From assembly GCF_029870285.1 (NCBI RefSeq), contig NZ_JACSYA010000035.1:1-60192 (forward strand): a stretch of 60,192 nucleotides of DNA, read 5' to 3'. The translations under genes were made by a program, and so were the position numbers. The notes under the pieces are model-generated. The model was given only the letters and a program-made list of their open reading frames with translations, was not told the origin of the DNA and did not search any database. This document shows, piece after piece, positions 1-8,659 of this stretch (the stretch's first letter is position 1; each line of letters begins with the position of its first letter). Source of the stretch: Delftia sp. PS-11 (GTDB lineage Bacteria > Pseudomonadota > Gammaproteobacteria > Burkholderiales > Burkholderiaceae_C).

Positions 1-179
1 AGGGAAAAGTCCGGTTTAGGGGGCTCAGACAATTCTGATTCTGGTTCAGATTCGTCTGAATCCGTGCCGTTTGCCTGCCAAAGGAGTGCTTTGCGCCATG
101 CCGCAGCAAGGGGCCGGGCCGAGGTCAGCGTCCCTGGCCGCCCCATGCGCAAGGGGTCTGGTCAGGGCGCAAGCGGTTC
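1..179. other. Left edge, no gene assigned
   Basis: This stretch lies downstream of the queF stop codon and runs to the window edge. I find no open reading frame with recognisable protein character. Short complementary words occur around 35-57 (TTCTGA and TCAGAT types), but no clean stem with a U tract is seen, so no terminator is called. Confidence 0.4.
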
Positions 180-1028
180 TTATTGCCGTGCGCAGCGCAC
201 GTTGGCCGGCAGTGCGCCAGGGTGGCTGGTGCGCAGGGGGTTGATGTCCAGTCCGCCCCGGCGGGTGTAGCGGGCGTAGACGGACAGCTTGATGGGCTGG
301 CAGCGGCTCCAGATGTCCATGAAGATGCGCTCCACGCACTGCTCGTGGAATTCGTTGTGGTTGCGAAAGCTCACCAGGTATTGCAGCAGGCCTTCCTGGT
401 CGATCTGTGCGCCGCTGTAGCGGATCTGCACGCTGCCCCAGTCCGGCTGGCCCGTGACCAGGCAATTGCTCTTGAGCAGGTGGCTGACCAGGGTTTCGGT
501 CACCGGTGCTTCGTCATGGTTGGCACGCAGCAGGTCGGGCGCGGGCTGGTAGCGCGTGCATTCCACATCGAGGCGGTCCAGCAGCAGGCCGTCCAGCTCC
601 TGCACCATCTCCTGATCGAAGCGGTCCTGGCCGACGATCTTGACGCCGATGCTGCCGCTGTGGCCGCTGCCGCGCCACAGGGCTTCGGCCAGATCGGCCC
701 GCAACCGGGCCTGGACTTCGGCGGCATCTGCCATGCGCGTGTTGTTGAAGCTGTTGAGGTACAGCTTGAACGACTTGCTTTCGATGAGGTTGGGCGTCTC
801 GCAGGGAATGGTGAAGTGCGCCAGCGCCACCTGCGGCTTGCCGCGCGGGTTGAGCCAGGATAGCTCGAAGGCAGTCCACAGGTCGGCGCCGAAAAAGGGC
901 GTGCGGCTATCGCTCAGTCCGATTTCCGCGCGCTTGGGCGCGCGGGCAATGGGAAACAGCAGTGAAGGGTCGTATTGGTCAACGTAGGCCGAGGTCTTGC
1001 CCAGCTGCGATTGTTCGGGTGTGTTCAT
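180..1028 (-). CDS. queF: NADPH-dependent 7-cyano-7-deazaguanine reductase QueF
   Basis: QueF reduces the nitrile preQ0 to preQ1 in cytosolic queuosine biosynthesis for tRNA. The 282-aa product has the length of the long bimodular E. coli-type enzyme. The QueF substrate motif ESKSFKLY is at residues 83-90. The catalytic Cys is C189 in [13 protein letters not shown], with D196 as the likely proton donor, and HNEFHE follows at 224-229. The reading frame continues 63 codons upstream, but the homologous start is the ATG at 1028 (MNTPEQ), so the longer form was rejected. It lies 58 bp downstream of the dioxygenase gene on the same strand and may be co-transcribed with it. Identification is firm. 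Confidence 0.95.
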   Translation of the reverse strand: MNTPEQSQLGKTSAYVDQYDPSLLFPIARAPKRAEIGLSDSRTPFFGADLWTAFELSWLNPRGKPQVALAHFTIPCETPNLIESKSFKLYLNSFNNTRMADAAEVQARLRADLAEALWRGSGHSGSIGVKIVGQDRFDQEMVQELDGLLLDRLDVECTRYQPAPDLLRANHDEAPVTETLVSHLLKSNCLVTGQPDWGSVQIRYSGAQIDQEGLLQYLVSFRNHNEFHEQCVERIFMDIWSRCQPIKLSVYARYTRRGGLDINPLRTSHPGALPANVRCARQ

Positions 1029-1086
1029 GGGAAAAGGCCGGCAGCGCCGGCGCGGTGGTGAAGTTGTCCGCCGGCGCGCAGCGGAT

Positions 1087-1974
1087 TCAGTTGAATTCGC
1101 GCTCCCGCAGCCATTTCGTGGCAATCCACTTTTCGCCGCTGCGCACTGGCGCGCCGCCATGCAGTGTGCGCGTGGAGGGGTCGGGGCGCGCATAGCTGAA
1201 GAACACGGCATTGCCACGGCGGGGCATGACCTGCAGCTGCACTTCAGGGAAGATGGTGCCGCCGCCGCCCTCGGGTTCGTTGAGGTAGATCACCAGCGTG
1301 CCCACGCGCTGGCCGCCGCGCTTGAGAATAGTGGGCGTGCCAGGCTCGTTGGGGGCGAAGTAGTCATGGTGGGGTTTGTATTCGGCGCCGGGGCCGTAGT
1401 GCAGCACCTGCAGGCCTTCGCCGTTTTCCATTGGCCAGTTCACAAGGCGCGCAATGCGTTCTTCAACGCGGTGCACGATGTCGTTTTCGCCGCGCTGGAA
1501 GAACATGCCATTGCTGGTGCGGTCATCGTTGACTTCTTCGCCGCCGCTTTGCGTGGCCACCGTGAGCGAACGCGCCATGCGGGGACGCGCTGCCGCAATG
1601 ATGGCATCGCACTCCTCGCCGGACAGCAGGTTGCCGAAGACCACGATGCGGGGCCGTTCCATGCTCATCAGCACCTGTACCTGGCGGTCGCCTGCATCGA
1701 TGTTGCAGGGCTCGTTTTCCAGGTCGGGCTCCGGCAGTGCAGACGCGGCAGGCAGGGGCGCCACGAGGTCCGCAGGCACGTCCATGCCTGCCAGCTCAAG
1801 GGCACTGCGCGCCAGGGCATCGCTCCATCCCACATCGCGCATGGAATGCAGCAGTGCGGGCGCGGGCGTGCCGGCTGCCACCTGGTCTTTGATCCATTGC
1901 ATGAGTTCGGGTGTCAGGCCTGGTGGCAGGGCCTGTGAGGCGGGGTGTGCGTCGTGTGAAGAGGTAGGGCTCAT
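1087..1974 (-). CDS. 2OG-Fe(II) dioxygenase, prolyl 4-hydroxylase-like
   Basis: This 295-aa protein belongs to the 2-oxoglutarate/Fe(II)-dependent dioxygenases with a prolyl 4-hydroxylase alpha-type domain at about residues 105-290. Metal ligands are visible as H202-x-D204 (PHHDYF) and H272 (LHGGAPV). The 2-oxoglutarate-binding basic residue is K282 (GEKWIATKW). The first 100 residues are Pro/Ala-rich, with a possible small helical segment around 20-65, and are outside the catalytic domain. No signal peptide is seen, so it is probably cytosolic. Family enzymes hydroxylate peptidyl proline, for example in EF-Tu of Pseudomonas. The substrate here cannot be read from the sequence. Confidence 0.85.
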   Translation of the reverse strand: MSPTSSHDAHPASQALPPGLTPELMQWIKDQVAAGTPAPALLHSMRDVGWSDALARSALELAGMDVPADLVAPLPAASALPEPDLENEPCNIDAGDRQVQVLMSMERPRIVVFGNLLSGEECDAIIAAARPRMARSLTVATQSGGEEVNDDRTSNGMFFQRGENDIVHRVEERIARLVNWPMENGEGLQVLHYGPGAEYKPHHDYFAPNEPGTPTILKRGGQRVGTLVIYLNEPEGGGGTIFPEVQLQVMPRRGNAVFFSYARPDPSTRTLHGGAPVRSGEKWIATKWLREREFN

Positions 1975-2054
1975 GGCGTGCAGCGCGGCGCTTGCCGCAG
2001 TGGGTGGACTCCAACGGCCCCGCAGGCGGGGCCGGCCGAATGCCTTGTGGGGGC

Positions 2055-2840
2055 TCAGTGCGACGTCTTGCGGCGGAACACGAGCCGCCGGGGCGTGGAT
2101 GTGGCCGGTGCCAGCGCATAGCCATCGAGGTCGAAGGCCTCAAGTTCGGCCACGCTGCGGGCGCGCCGCTGTATGGCGAATCGTGCCATCAACCCGCGTG
2201 CACGTTTGGCATGGAAGCTGATGATCTTGTAGGAGCCGTTCTTGAAATCTTCGAAAGCGCACTCGACCACGGGCGCCTGCAGGTGCTTCAAGTCTACCGA
2301 TTTGAAATATTCCTGCGAAGCCAGGTTGATGATGGTGCGTTCGGTATCGGGTTGCTGTGCGCTGCGCTGGTTCAGGTAGCTGGCGATGCGGCTGCCCCAG
2401 AACTGGTAGAGGTTGGCGCCACGCGCGTTCTGCAGGCGCGTGCCCATTTCCAGCCGGTAGGGCTGCATGCGGTCCAGCGGGCGCAGCACGCCGTAAAGGC
2501 CGCTGAGGATGACCAGGTGCTGCTGGGCCCAGTCCAGCTCCTGCGCGCTGAGGCTGCTGGCCTGCAGCCCTTCGTAGACATCGCCGTTGAAGGCCAGCAG
2601 GGCCTGGCGCGAGTTGGCGTCGGTGAATTGGGGGTTGAAGGCTTCGTAGCGTGCCACGTTCAGCGCAGCCAGCTTGTCGCTGATGTCCATGAGCTGCGAC
2701 AGCTGCTGCGGTGACTGGCGGCGCAGCAGCTCAATCAATTCCAGCGGCTCCTGGGTGAATGTGGGCAGCGAATGGGGCAGGTTGGCGGGCAGCGGCGTGT
2801 CGTAGTCCAGCGACTTGGCGGGGGAGAGCAGCAGCAGCAT
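2055..2840 (-). CDS. yaaA: Peroxide stress protein YaaA (DUF328)
   Basis: The 261-aa product begins MLLLLSPAKSLDY, the hallmark start of the YaaA/DUF328 family, and has the family's usual length. In E. coli YaaA limits intracellular iron and oxidative DNA damage during peroxide stress and is a DNA-binding protein; that role is known for the family and inferred here. It sits 76 bp downstream of rne on the same strand, but a strong hairpin and T-rich stretch at 2873-2898 separates them. An 8-bp GC-rich inverted repeat at 2016-2033, without a U tract, follows the gene. Confidence 0.93.
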   Translation of the reverse strand: MLLLLSPAKSLDYDTPLPANLPHSLPTFTQEPLELIELLRRQSPQQLSQLMDISDKLAALNVARYEAFNPQFTDANSRQALLAFNGDVYEGLQASSLSAQELDWAQQHLVILSGLYGVLRPLDRMQPYRLEMGTRLQNARGANLYQFWGSRIASYLNQRSAQQPDTERTIINLASQEYFKSVDLKHLQAPVVECAFEDFKNGSYKIISFHAKRARGLMARFAIQRRARSVAELEAFDLDGYALAPATSTPRRLVFRRKTSH

Positions 2841-2872
2841 GGTGTGTGGCAGCGGAATTGAGATGCGGTTGA

Positions 2873-2898
2873 AACAAACAGGGGCCCGAGGGCCCCTG
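2873..2898 (-). terminator. Rho-independent terminator of rne
   Basis: The arms CAGGGGCCC (2879-2887) and GGGCCCCTG (2890-2898) form a perfect 9-bp stem. Read on the minus strand it is followed by TTTGTTTC. It lies just after the rne stop codon and before yaaA. Confidence 0.75.
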
Positions 2899-2916
2899 CT
2901 GCGTCACTGCCTGGTG

Positions 2917-5900
2917 TCAGGCGTGGGCCGAGTCCTGCGGCTGCTCGAACGGCAGTTGCAGGTGGCTCAGGTCCTTGCGCGTTTCCACGAGGATCAGCGG
3001 ACCTTCATCCACGATCACGATCGGCGGGCGTTCGCGCGGGATGCGCACGGGCTGGGGCTCTGCGGCGATGGCTGCCTGGACGGCGGCGACCTTGTCCGGA
3101 TCGGACGAGACCCACTCCAGGCCGCAGGCCTGGGCCATCGCCTGCAGTTCTGCGGTGGGCAGCACATAGGCCTGAACCTTGGGCAAGGCGTTGCTGCCAG
3201 TGGGCGCTGCTGCAGGCGGGGCTGCCACAGGTGTGCCTGCCACAGGTGTGCCTGCCACAGGGGTGCCTGCTACAGACTCGTCTGCCGCAGGGGCTTGTGC
3301 GGCCGGCGAGGCAGTGGCGGTGGGCGCTGCCTGCGGCGCCTCGTTCACCGGCTCGGCAGGTGCAGCCATGGCTGCGGGTTCCTGTGCCTGTTGTGGCGCG
3401 GCGCTGAAGTAGCTGCGGCGCGAAGGCTGCTCCTGCGGCGCGTCTTCCTGGGCGGGTGCAACGGCCTCGAAGGGCTGCACTGCCTCGGCATCGCGTGCCG
3501 GACGCTCGCCGCGTTCGCGGCGGTCGCGTCCGTAGCGGTCACGCGAGCGGCGCTGGCGCACGGGCTGCTGCTCCTCGCCCTGGAAGGCCGGGGCATTGCC
3601 GTTGGCATCATCCTGCTGCTGCACAGGCGGCTGCTCGGCGGTGTCCAGCGTCACATCGGCCGGGCGGGGCTGGCGTTCGCCGCGCTCGCGGCGGCCTTCG
3701 CCACGGTCCTGGCGCTCGTTGCGGGGAGCGCGTTCGCCACGCACTTCGGGTGCGTTGCCTTCGGCAGTCTGAAAGGCCACGGCATCCTGCGGCAGGCGAT
3801 CCTGCGGCAGGCGCTCCTGCGGCAGGCGGTTTTCCACGTCACGTCCACGTTCGCCACGGTTGCGGCGTTCGCCGCGATCACCCCGCTCGTTGCGTTCACC
3901 GCGTTCGCCGCGCTGCTCACCACGGTCTGTGTCCCTGTTGGGCGCGCGGCGGTTGCGTCCTTCGGCTGTACCCTGGCGATCTGCGCTGGCGGCTCCGTTG
4001 CGCTCGCCACTGCGTTCGTTGTTGCGTTCGCCACTGCGCTCGCTACGTTCTCCGCGCTCGTTGCGGCGGGGTCTTTGGTCGCCGCGCGCTTCGCGGCGGG
4101 CATCACGGTCCTGCACCGGCTCTGCGGGTGCCGCAGGCGCGGCGGCAGGTGCGGGCGCAGGGGTGCCGAAGCCGAAAAGGTTCTTGAGCCATGCAAAGAA
4201 GCCTTGCTCGCGCACCACGGGGCGTGCTGCGGGGGCTGCCTGTGGCGTCTCGCGCTGCGGTGTGCGCTGGCCGCCCTGGTTGGAGCGGCTGCGGCTGCCC
4301 TCCGGGCGCGGCTCGGCGACAGGCGCGGGCATGTCAGGCAGCACACCCTTGATCACGGGGGTCTGCTTGTTCGTGGGCTCCTGCGAGCGGCGCGTCACCG
4401 TGGTTTCGTTGTCCAGGTCCTCGGCCAGCTTGTAGCTGGCTTCCATGCCTTCGAGGCGCGCATCGTCATGCTTGAGGCGTTCGAGCTTGTAGTGCGGCGT
4501 GTCCATGGACTTGTTGGGGACCATGATGACGTTGACACGCTGCTTGAGTTCGATCTTGGTGATCTCGCCGCGCTTTTCGTTGAGCAGGAAGCTGGCCACT
4601 TCCACGGGCACCTGGCAGTGCACGGCGGCCGTGTTGTCCTTCATGGACTCTTCCTGGATGATGCGCAGGATCTGCAGCGCAGAGCTTTCGGTGTCGCGGA
4701 TGTGGCCGGAGCCGCCGCAGCGCGGGCAGTTGATGTGCGCGCCTTCGGACAGTGCCGGCTTGAGGCGCTGGCGGCTCATTTCCATGAGGCCGAACTTGCT
4801 GATGGTGCCGAACTGCACACGTGCGCGGTCCTGGCGCAGCGCGTCGCGCAGGCGGTTCTCGACCTCGCGGCGGTTCTTGCTCTCCTCCATGTCGATGAAG
4901 TCGATGACGATCAGGCCGCCGAGGTCGCGCAGGCGCATCTGGCGCGCCACTTCGTCGGCCGCTTCCAGGTTGGTGCGTGTGGCGGTTTCCTCGATGTCGC
5001 CGCCCTTGATGGCGCGGGCCGAGTTCACGTCGATGGAGACCAGTGCTTCCGTGTGGTCGATGACGATGGCGCCGCCCGAGGGCAGGGTCACGGTGCGGGC
5101 ATAGGCCGATTCGATCTGGTGTTCGATCTGGAAGCGGCTGAACAGCGGAGCGTCGTCACGGTAGCGTTTGACGCGGGCGGCATGCTCGGGCATGACGTGC
5201 TGCATGAACTGCTGCGCCTGCTCGTAGATGTCGTCGGTGTCGATCAGGATGTCGCCGATGTCGCTGTTGAAGTAGTCGCGGATGGCGCGGATCACCAGGC
5301 TCGATTCCTGGTAGATCAGGAAGGCGCCCTTGGCGGAGCGGGCCGCGCCGTCGATGGCGTTCCACAGCTTGAGCAGGTAGTTCAGATCCCACTGCAGTTC
5401 GGGCGCGGTGCGGCCGATGCCGGCGGTGCGCGCGATGATGGACATGCCCTTGGGATATTCGAGCTGGTCCATCGCTTCCTTGAGCTCGGCCCGGTCTTCG
5501 CCCTCGATGCGGCGCGAGACGCCGCCTCCGCGCGGGTTGTTGGGCATCAGCACGACGTAGCGGCCGGCCAGCGAGATGAAGGTGGTCAGGGCCGCGCCCT
5601 TGTTGCCGCGCTCTTCTTTCTCGACCTGGACGACGAGTTCCTGGCCTTCGCGGATGACGTCATTGATGCGCGCCTGGCTGGGGGAGACGCCTTCGGCAAA
5701 GTACTGCTTGGAGATTTCCTTGAAAGGCAGGAAGCCGTGGCGGTCTTCGCCGTAGTCCACGAAGCACGCTTCCAGGCTGGGCTCCACGCGGGTGACCACG
5801 GCCTTGTAGATATTGCCCTTGCGCTGTTCGCGGCCTTCGATTTCGATTTCGTAGTCCAGCAGCTTCTGGCCATCGACGATGGCGAGGCGGCGTTCTTCGG

Positions 5901-5931
5901 ACTGCGTGGCGTTGATGAGCATCCGTTTCAT
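2917..5931 (-). CDS. rne: Ribonuclease E
   Basis: RNase E is the main mRNA decay and rRNA/tRNA processing endonuclease and the scaffold of the degradosome. The 1004-aa protein has the S1 domain at about residues 37-120, the DNase I-like catalytic core with D301 (SIDVNS) and D344 (IVIDFID) as predicted Mg ligands, and the Zn-link C402-PRC405. From about residue 520 it is low-complexity: Arg/Glu/Gly-rich blocks (GERNERGDRGERR type) suited to RNA binding, then an Ala/Pro-rich tail. The tail contains two 15-bp tandem repeats. The C-terminus (about 940-1004) is again conserved-looking, with RPPIVIVDEGPLILVETRK. The full-length RNase E type distinguishes it from the shorter RNase G. Confidence 0.97.
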   Translation of the reverse strand: MKRMLINATQSEERRLAIVDGQKLLDYEIEIEGREQRKGNIYKAVVTRVEPSLEACFVDYGEDRHGFLPFKEISKQYFAEGVSPSQARINDVIREGQELVVQVEKEERGNKGAALTTFISLAGRYVVLMPNNPRGGGVSRRIEGEDRAELKEAMDQLEYPKGMSIIARTAGIGRTAPELQWDLNYLLKLWNAIDGAARSAKGAFLIYQESSLVIRAIRDYFNSDIGDILIDTDDIYEQAQQFMQHVMPEHAARVKRYRDDAPLFSRFQIEHQIESAYARTVTLPSGGAIVIDHTEALVSIDVNSARAIKGGDIEETATRTNLEAADEVARQMRLRDLGGLIVIDFIDMEESKNRREVENRLRDALRQDRARVQFGTISKFGLMEMSRQRLKPALSEGAHINCPRCGGSGHIRDTESSALQILRIIQEESMKDNTAAVHCQVPVEVASFLLNEKRGEITKIELKQRVNVIMVPNKSMDTPHYKLERLKHDDARLEGMEASYKLAEDLDNETTVTRRSQEPTNKQTPVIKGVLPDMPAPVAEPRPEGSRSRSNQGGQRTPQRETPQAAPAARPVVREQGFFAWLKNLFGFGTPAPAPAAAPAAPAEPVQDRDARREARGDQRPRRNERGERSERSGERNNERSGERNGAASADRQGTAEGRNRRAPNRDTDRGEQRGERGERNERGDRGERRNRGERGRDVENRLPQERLPQDRLPQDAVAFQTAEGNAPEVRGERAPRNERQDRGEGRRERGERQPRPADVTLDTAEQPPVQQQDDANGNAPAFQGEEQQPVRQRRSRDRYGRDRRERGERPARDAEAVQPFEAVAPAQEDAPQEQPSRRSYFSAAPQQAQEPAAMAAPAEPVNEAPQAAPTATASPAAQAPAADESVAGTPVAGTPVAGTPVAAPPAAAPTGSNALPKVQAYVLPTAELQAMAQACGLEWVSSDPDKVAAVQAAIAAEPQPVRIPRERPPIVIVDEGPLILVETRKDLSHLQLPFEQPQDSAHA
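3224..3268. repeat. 15-bp tandem repeat in rne (AGTPV units)
   Basis: Three consecutive 15-bp units (gccacaggtgtgcct at 3224 and 3239, with one change in the unit at 3254) encode AGTPV-type repeats near the RNase E C-terminus. A degenerate fourth unit follows. The frame is preserved, so copy-number change would not disrupt the protein. Confidence 0.85.
3784..3828. repeat. 15-bp tandem repeat in rne (RLPQD/E units)
   Basis: Three 15-bp units (atcctgcggcaggcg at 3784 and 3799, ctcctgcggcaggcg at 3814) encode repeated RLPQE/RLPQD in the disordered Arg-rich part of RNase E. The array is in frame. Confidence 0.85.
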
Positions 5932-6520
5932 GATGCGTTTCCTTTATTCGTTCTCTCTGGGCGCGCCGGGGTGCAGCCATTGCTGCCAGACGACACGCCT
6001 TTGACTTGTAATCAAAGACAGGCTCGCAGGGGAGCCGAGATGCCGGGCTGACGCGTTGAAACGAAAGGAATCGCCGGATGCCTTGTTGCTTGAGGTCTGG
6101 CTCAAGTCAGCAATGGGGGCAATGGCAGGGGGACGAGAGCGATGGAGATGGCACGCCGTCCGGCTCCGCTCGGAGCCGCTGCACGTGCGGGGCAGGCGGG
6201 AGGCTTGGGGGCGGCAGCGACCCTGGGCGCAGGCGTTTTCCTGCTCCACAGAGTGACCATCCATGCCCAAAAGATCCACATGCTCGCTTTGATCCGCTGG
6301 CAGCGGCGGACGCCGGGTCCGGTCCCTTCTGCCAGCTTGAGATTCCGTATCAGTGTTTCAATTTGTCAGCCACAACCGGTGCAACGCCGAACTTCGCAGG
6401 GCATCTTTTCCTGCTGTTTCGCGTGCATGACACCGGATGGCATCGACCTGCCTGTGCGGGGAAATGGTTGTATGGACTAAACTCCATGCGAATCAACCAC
6501 TTATAAATAGCTCGGCACAG
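5932..6520. promoter_or_regulatory. Divergent rne/rluC control region with long rne leader
   Basis: This gene-free stretch of about 590 bp separates rne (minus) from rluC (plus). A perfect minus-strand -10 hexamer TATAAT is at 6530-6535, just inside the rluC coding start. If used, it gives rne a 5' untranslated region of roughly 590 nt. A plus-strand TATAAA at 6502-6507 could serve rluC. Neither has a good -35 box. Within the leader I see a 7-bp stem GGCTCCG/CGGAGCC near 6162-6177 and a palindrome-like TTTGACTTGTAATCAAAG near 6000-6018. Long structured rne leaders mediate autoregulation in E. coli; that role is inferred here. Confidence 0.5.
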
Positions 6521-7525
6521 GTGAAACACATTATAGAGGGCAAACCGGCGCACAACCGTTCCCCGGACGCGGCCCATGCCGCCGTGCGGCTGATCGAGGT
6601 CGATGCCGATTCGGCGGGGCAGCGCCTGGACAACTTCCTGATACGCCATCTCAAAGGCGTTCCCAAGACCCATGTCTATCGCATCATCCGCAGTGGCGAG
6701 GTGCGCGTCAACAAAGGGCGTGCGAGCGCGGAAACCCGCATCGCTGCGGGCGACCTCGTGCGTGTGCCGCCCGTGCGCATTTCGGAAAAGGTGGCAGAGA
6801 AAGCCGAGCGGCCCGCGCCCGCCAGGGATTTTCCCGCGCTGCTGGAGGACGAGCACCTGATTGCCATCGACAAACCGGCAGGCGTCGCCGTTCATGGCGG
6901 CTCTGGGGTGAGCTTCGGTGTCATCGAGCAGTTGCGTCAGGCGCGGCCACAGTGCCGCTTCCTGGAGCTGGTGCACCGGCTCGACCGCGAGACCTCGGGC
7001 ATCTTGCTGGTGGCCAAGAAGCGTTCGGCGCTGACCCATCTGCAGGACCAGTTCCGCGAGCGCGAGACCGGCAAGACCTATCTGGCGCTGGTGCAGGGCA
7101 CATGGCCTGCCAGCCGCAAGGTGATCGACCTGCCGCTGCACAAATACCTGCAGGCCGATGGCGAGCGCCGGGTGCGCGTGACCACGGCCGATGATCCCGA
7201 TGGCATGCGCTCGGTCACCCTGGTGCGCGTGCGCTCCACGCTGGCGCCTCAGCCGCTGCTGGGGCTGCCGGCCATGAGCCTGCTGGAAGTGACCATCAAG
7301 ACCGGCCGCACGCACCAGATCCGCGTGCACCTGTCCAGCCAGGGACATCCGATCGCCGGAGATGACAAGTATGGTGACTTCGACCTGAACCGCCGCCTGC
7401 AAAAGCAGGGACTCAAGCGCATGTTTCTGCATGCCTGGCGGCTACAGTTCACCCATCCGGCCAGCGGCGAGCGCGTGGAACTGCGGGCCGAGCTGCCCGA
7501 CGAGCTGGCCCGCTTCGCCTGCTGA
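6521..7525 (+). CDS. rluC: 23S rRNA pseudouridine synthase RluC
   Basis: RluC converts uridines 955, 2504 and 2580 of 23S rRNA to pseudouridine in E. coli. The product of about 334 aa has an N-terminal S4 RNA-binding domain (GQRLDNFLIRHL then KGRAS) and the RluA-family catalytic motif HRLDRETSG, whose Asp is the nucleophile, followed by KTGRTHQIRVHL. The start is uncertain. An ATG at 6437 is in frame, but a TATAAA element at 6502-6507 lies inside that extension, so I chose the GTG at 6521. Pairing of rluC with divergent rne is common in proteobacteria. Confidence 0.9.
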   Translation: MKHIIEGKPAHNRSPDAAHAAVRLIEVDADSAGQRLDNFLIRHLKGVPKTHVYRIIRSGEVRVNKGRASAETRIAAGDLVRVPPVRISEKVAEKAERPAPARDFPALLEDEHLIAIDKPAGVAVHGGSGVSFGVIEQLRQARPQCRFLELVHRLDRETSGILLVAKKRSALTHLQDQFRERETGKTYLALVQGTWPASRKVIDLPLHKYLQADGERRVRVTTADDPDGMRSVTLVRVRSTLAPQPLLGLPAMSLLEVTIKTGRTHQIRVHLSSQGHPIAGDDKYGDFDLNRRLQKQGLKRMFLHAWRLQFTHPASGERVELRAELPDELARFAC

Positions 7526-7548
7526 TCCTGAACTGACTTGCTGCAAAT

Positions 7549-8235
7549 ATGACAATTTCTGGTGATTCCGAAAGGCCTCGTGCCCGCAGATTCGATCTCA
7601 TTGCCTTCGATTGGGATGGCACGCTGTCGGACTCCACGGCCGTGATCGTCAAGTGCATACAGGCAGCCGTGGCCGATGTGGGCGGCAGCCCTCCCAGCGA
7701 TGCGCAGGCTTCCTATGTGATCGGCATGGCCCTCATGCCGGCGCTGGCGCGCGCCGCGCCCGATGTCCCTCCCGAGAAGTATCCCGAGCTGGGGAACCGC
7801 TACCGTCACCACTTTTTCCGCCATCAGGACGACATCAGCCTCTTTGCGGGCGTGCTGCCCATGCTGGCAGCGCTGCGCTGGCGTGGCCATCTGCTGTGCG
7901 TGGCCACGGGCAAAAGCCGGCGAGGGCTCAACGATGCGCTGCGCGACCCCCAGCTGCATGGCATGTTCGATGGCTCGCGCACGGCTGATGAAACCGCAGG
8001 AAAGCCCCATCCGCTGATGCTGCAGGAGCTGATGGCCGAATTCGGCGTCGAGCCGGACCGGGTGCTGATGGTCGGTGATACCACCCATGACCTGGAGCTG
8101 GCTCGCAATGCCGGCTGTGCCAGCGTGGCCGTGGCCTATGGCGCACACACCACGCAAGGCTTTGCCGCGCTGGGACCGCTGCATGTGGCAGAGTCTGTTG
8201 CTAATTTGCATCAGTGGCTGCTTGAAAATGCGTGA
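7549..8235 (+). CDS. HAD-family hydrolase, phosphoglycolate phosphatase-like
   Basis: This 228-aa HAD-superfamily phosphatase has motif I FDWDGTLSDS (Asp nucleophile and Asp acid/base), motif II as VATGKS, and motif III/IV as KPHPLMLQE and MVGDTTHDLELA. The cap is of the small alpha-helical (C1) Gph type. It follows rluC by 23 bp, a linkage often seen in proteobacteria, and precedes the Rieske and SppA genes, so the four may form one transcript. The substrate could be phosphoglycolate or another small phosphomonoester; the sequence does not decide. Confidence 0.85.
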   Translation: MTISGDSERPRARRFDLIAFDWDGTLSDSTAVIVKCIQAAVADVGGSPPSDAQASYVIGMALMPALARAAPDVPPEKYPELGNRYRHHFFRHQDDISLFAGVLPMLAALRWRGHLLCVATGKSRRGLNDALRDPQLHGMFDGSRTADETAGKPHPLMLQELMAEFGVEPDRVLMVGDTTHDLELARNAGCASVAVAYGAHTTQGFAALGPLHVAESVANLHQWLLENA

Positions 8236-8289
8236 ACAGTCATGTCCGCGTCAGCGGTTGCTGCCATGCTGCCAATGCAGGAGGCCGTC

Positions 8290-8658
8290 ATGACGCAGAC
8301 CCCGGTGGTTTTGTGTGCCAGCGATGCGCTGCAGGAGGGCGGCCGCGCGGTTGCCTTTGACGTGGTCTATGGCGGGCATGCCTGCCGCGCCTTCGCCATA
8401 CGGTTCGAGGGACGTGTGCACGCCTATCTGAACCGTTGCACTCACGTGCCAATGGAGATGGACTACCAGGCCGGCCAGTTTTTCGACGATACCGGGCGCT
8501 GGCTGCTTTGCGCCACCCATGGCGCGGCCTATGTGCCGGACAGCGGAGCCTGCGCAGGCGGTCCTTGCCGTGGCGGTCTGGTCAAAATCACCCTGAGCGA
8601 AAGCGATGGGGTGGTGCACTGGCATACTGGCCACAATCTGAAACCTGTCGAGTTCTGA
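8290..8658 (+). CDS. Rieske [2Fe-2S] protein
   Basis: The 122-aa product is a stand-alone Rieske domain with cluster ligands in CTHVP (C-x-H) and CATHGA (C-x-x-H). The spacing is typical of ferredoxin-like Rieske proteins. An in-frame ATG at 8242 exists, but AGGAGG at 8279-8284, five bases before the ATG at 8290, strongly supports the shorter start. It lies between a HAD phosphatase and an SppA-type peptidase, and the downstream start at 8660 is one base past its stop. The electron-transfer partner is unknown. Similar small Rieske proteins are often labelled nitrite reductase small subunit-like, which I would not adopt here. Confidence 0.85.
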   Translation: MTQTPVVLCASDALQEGGRAVAFDVVYGGHACRAFAIRFEGRVHAYLNRCTHVPMEMDYQAGQFFDDTGRWLLCATHGAAYVPDSGACAGGPCRGGLVKITLSESDGVVHWHTGHNLKPVEF

Positions 8659-8659
8659 C

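Noticed and set aside
1..60. T-loop-like word (GGTTCAGATTC) near the left edge as a tRNA end
   Set aside because: No acceptor or anticodon arms can be fitted around it.
2815..6051. Very long open frame (over 1000 codons) on the plus strand opposite rne
   Set aside because: Its composition is a mirror of the high-GC RNase E codons, with Ala/Arg/Gly-rich low-complexity sequence and no family motif. The RNase E frame has all catalytic residues.
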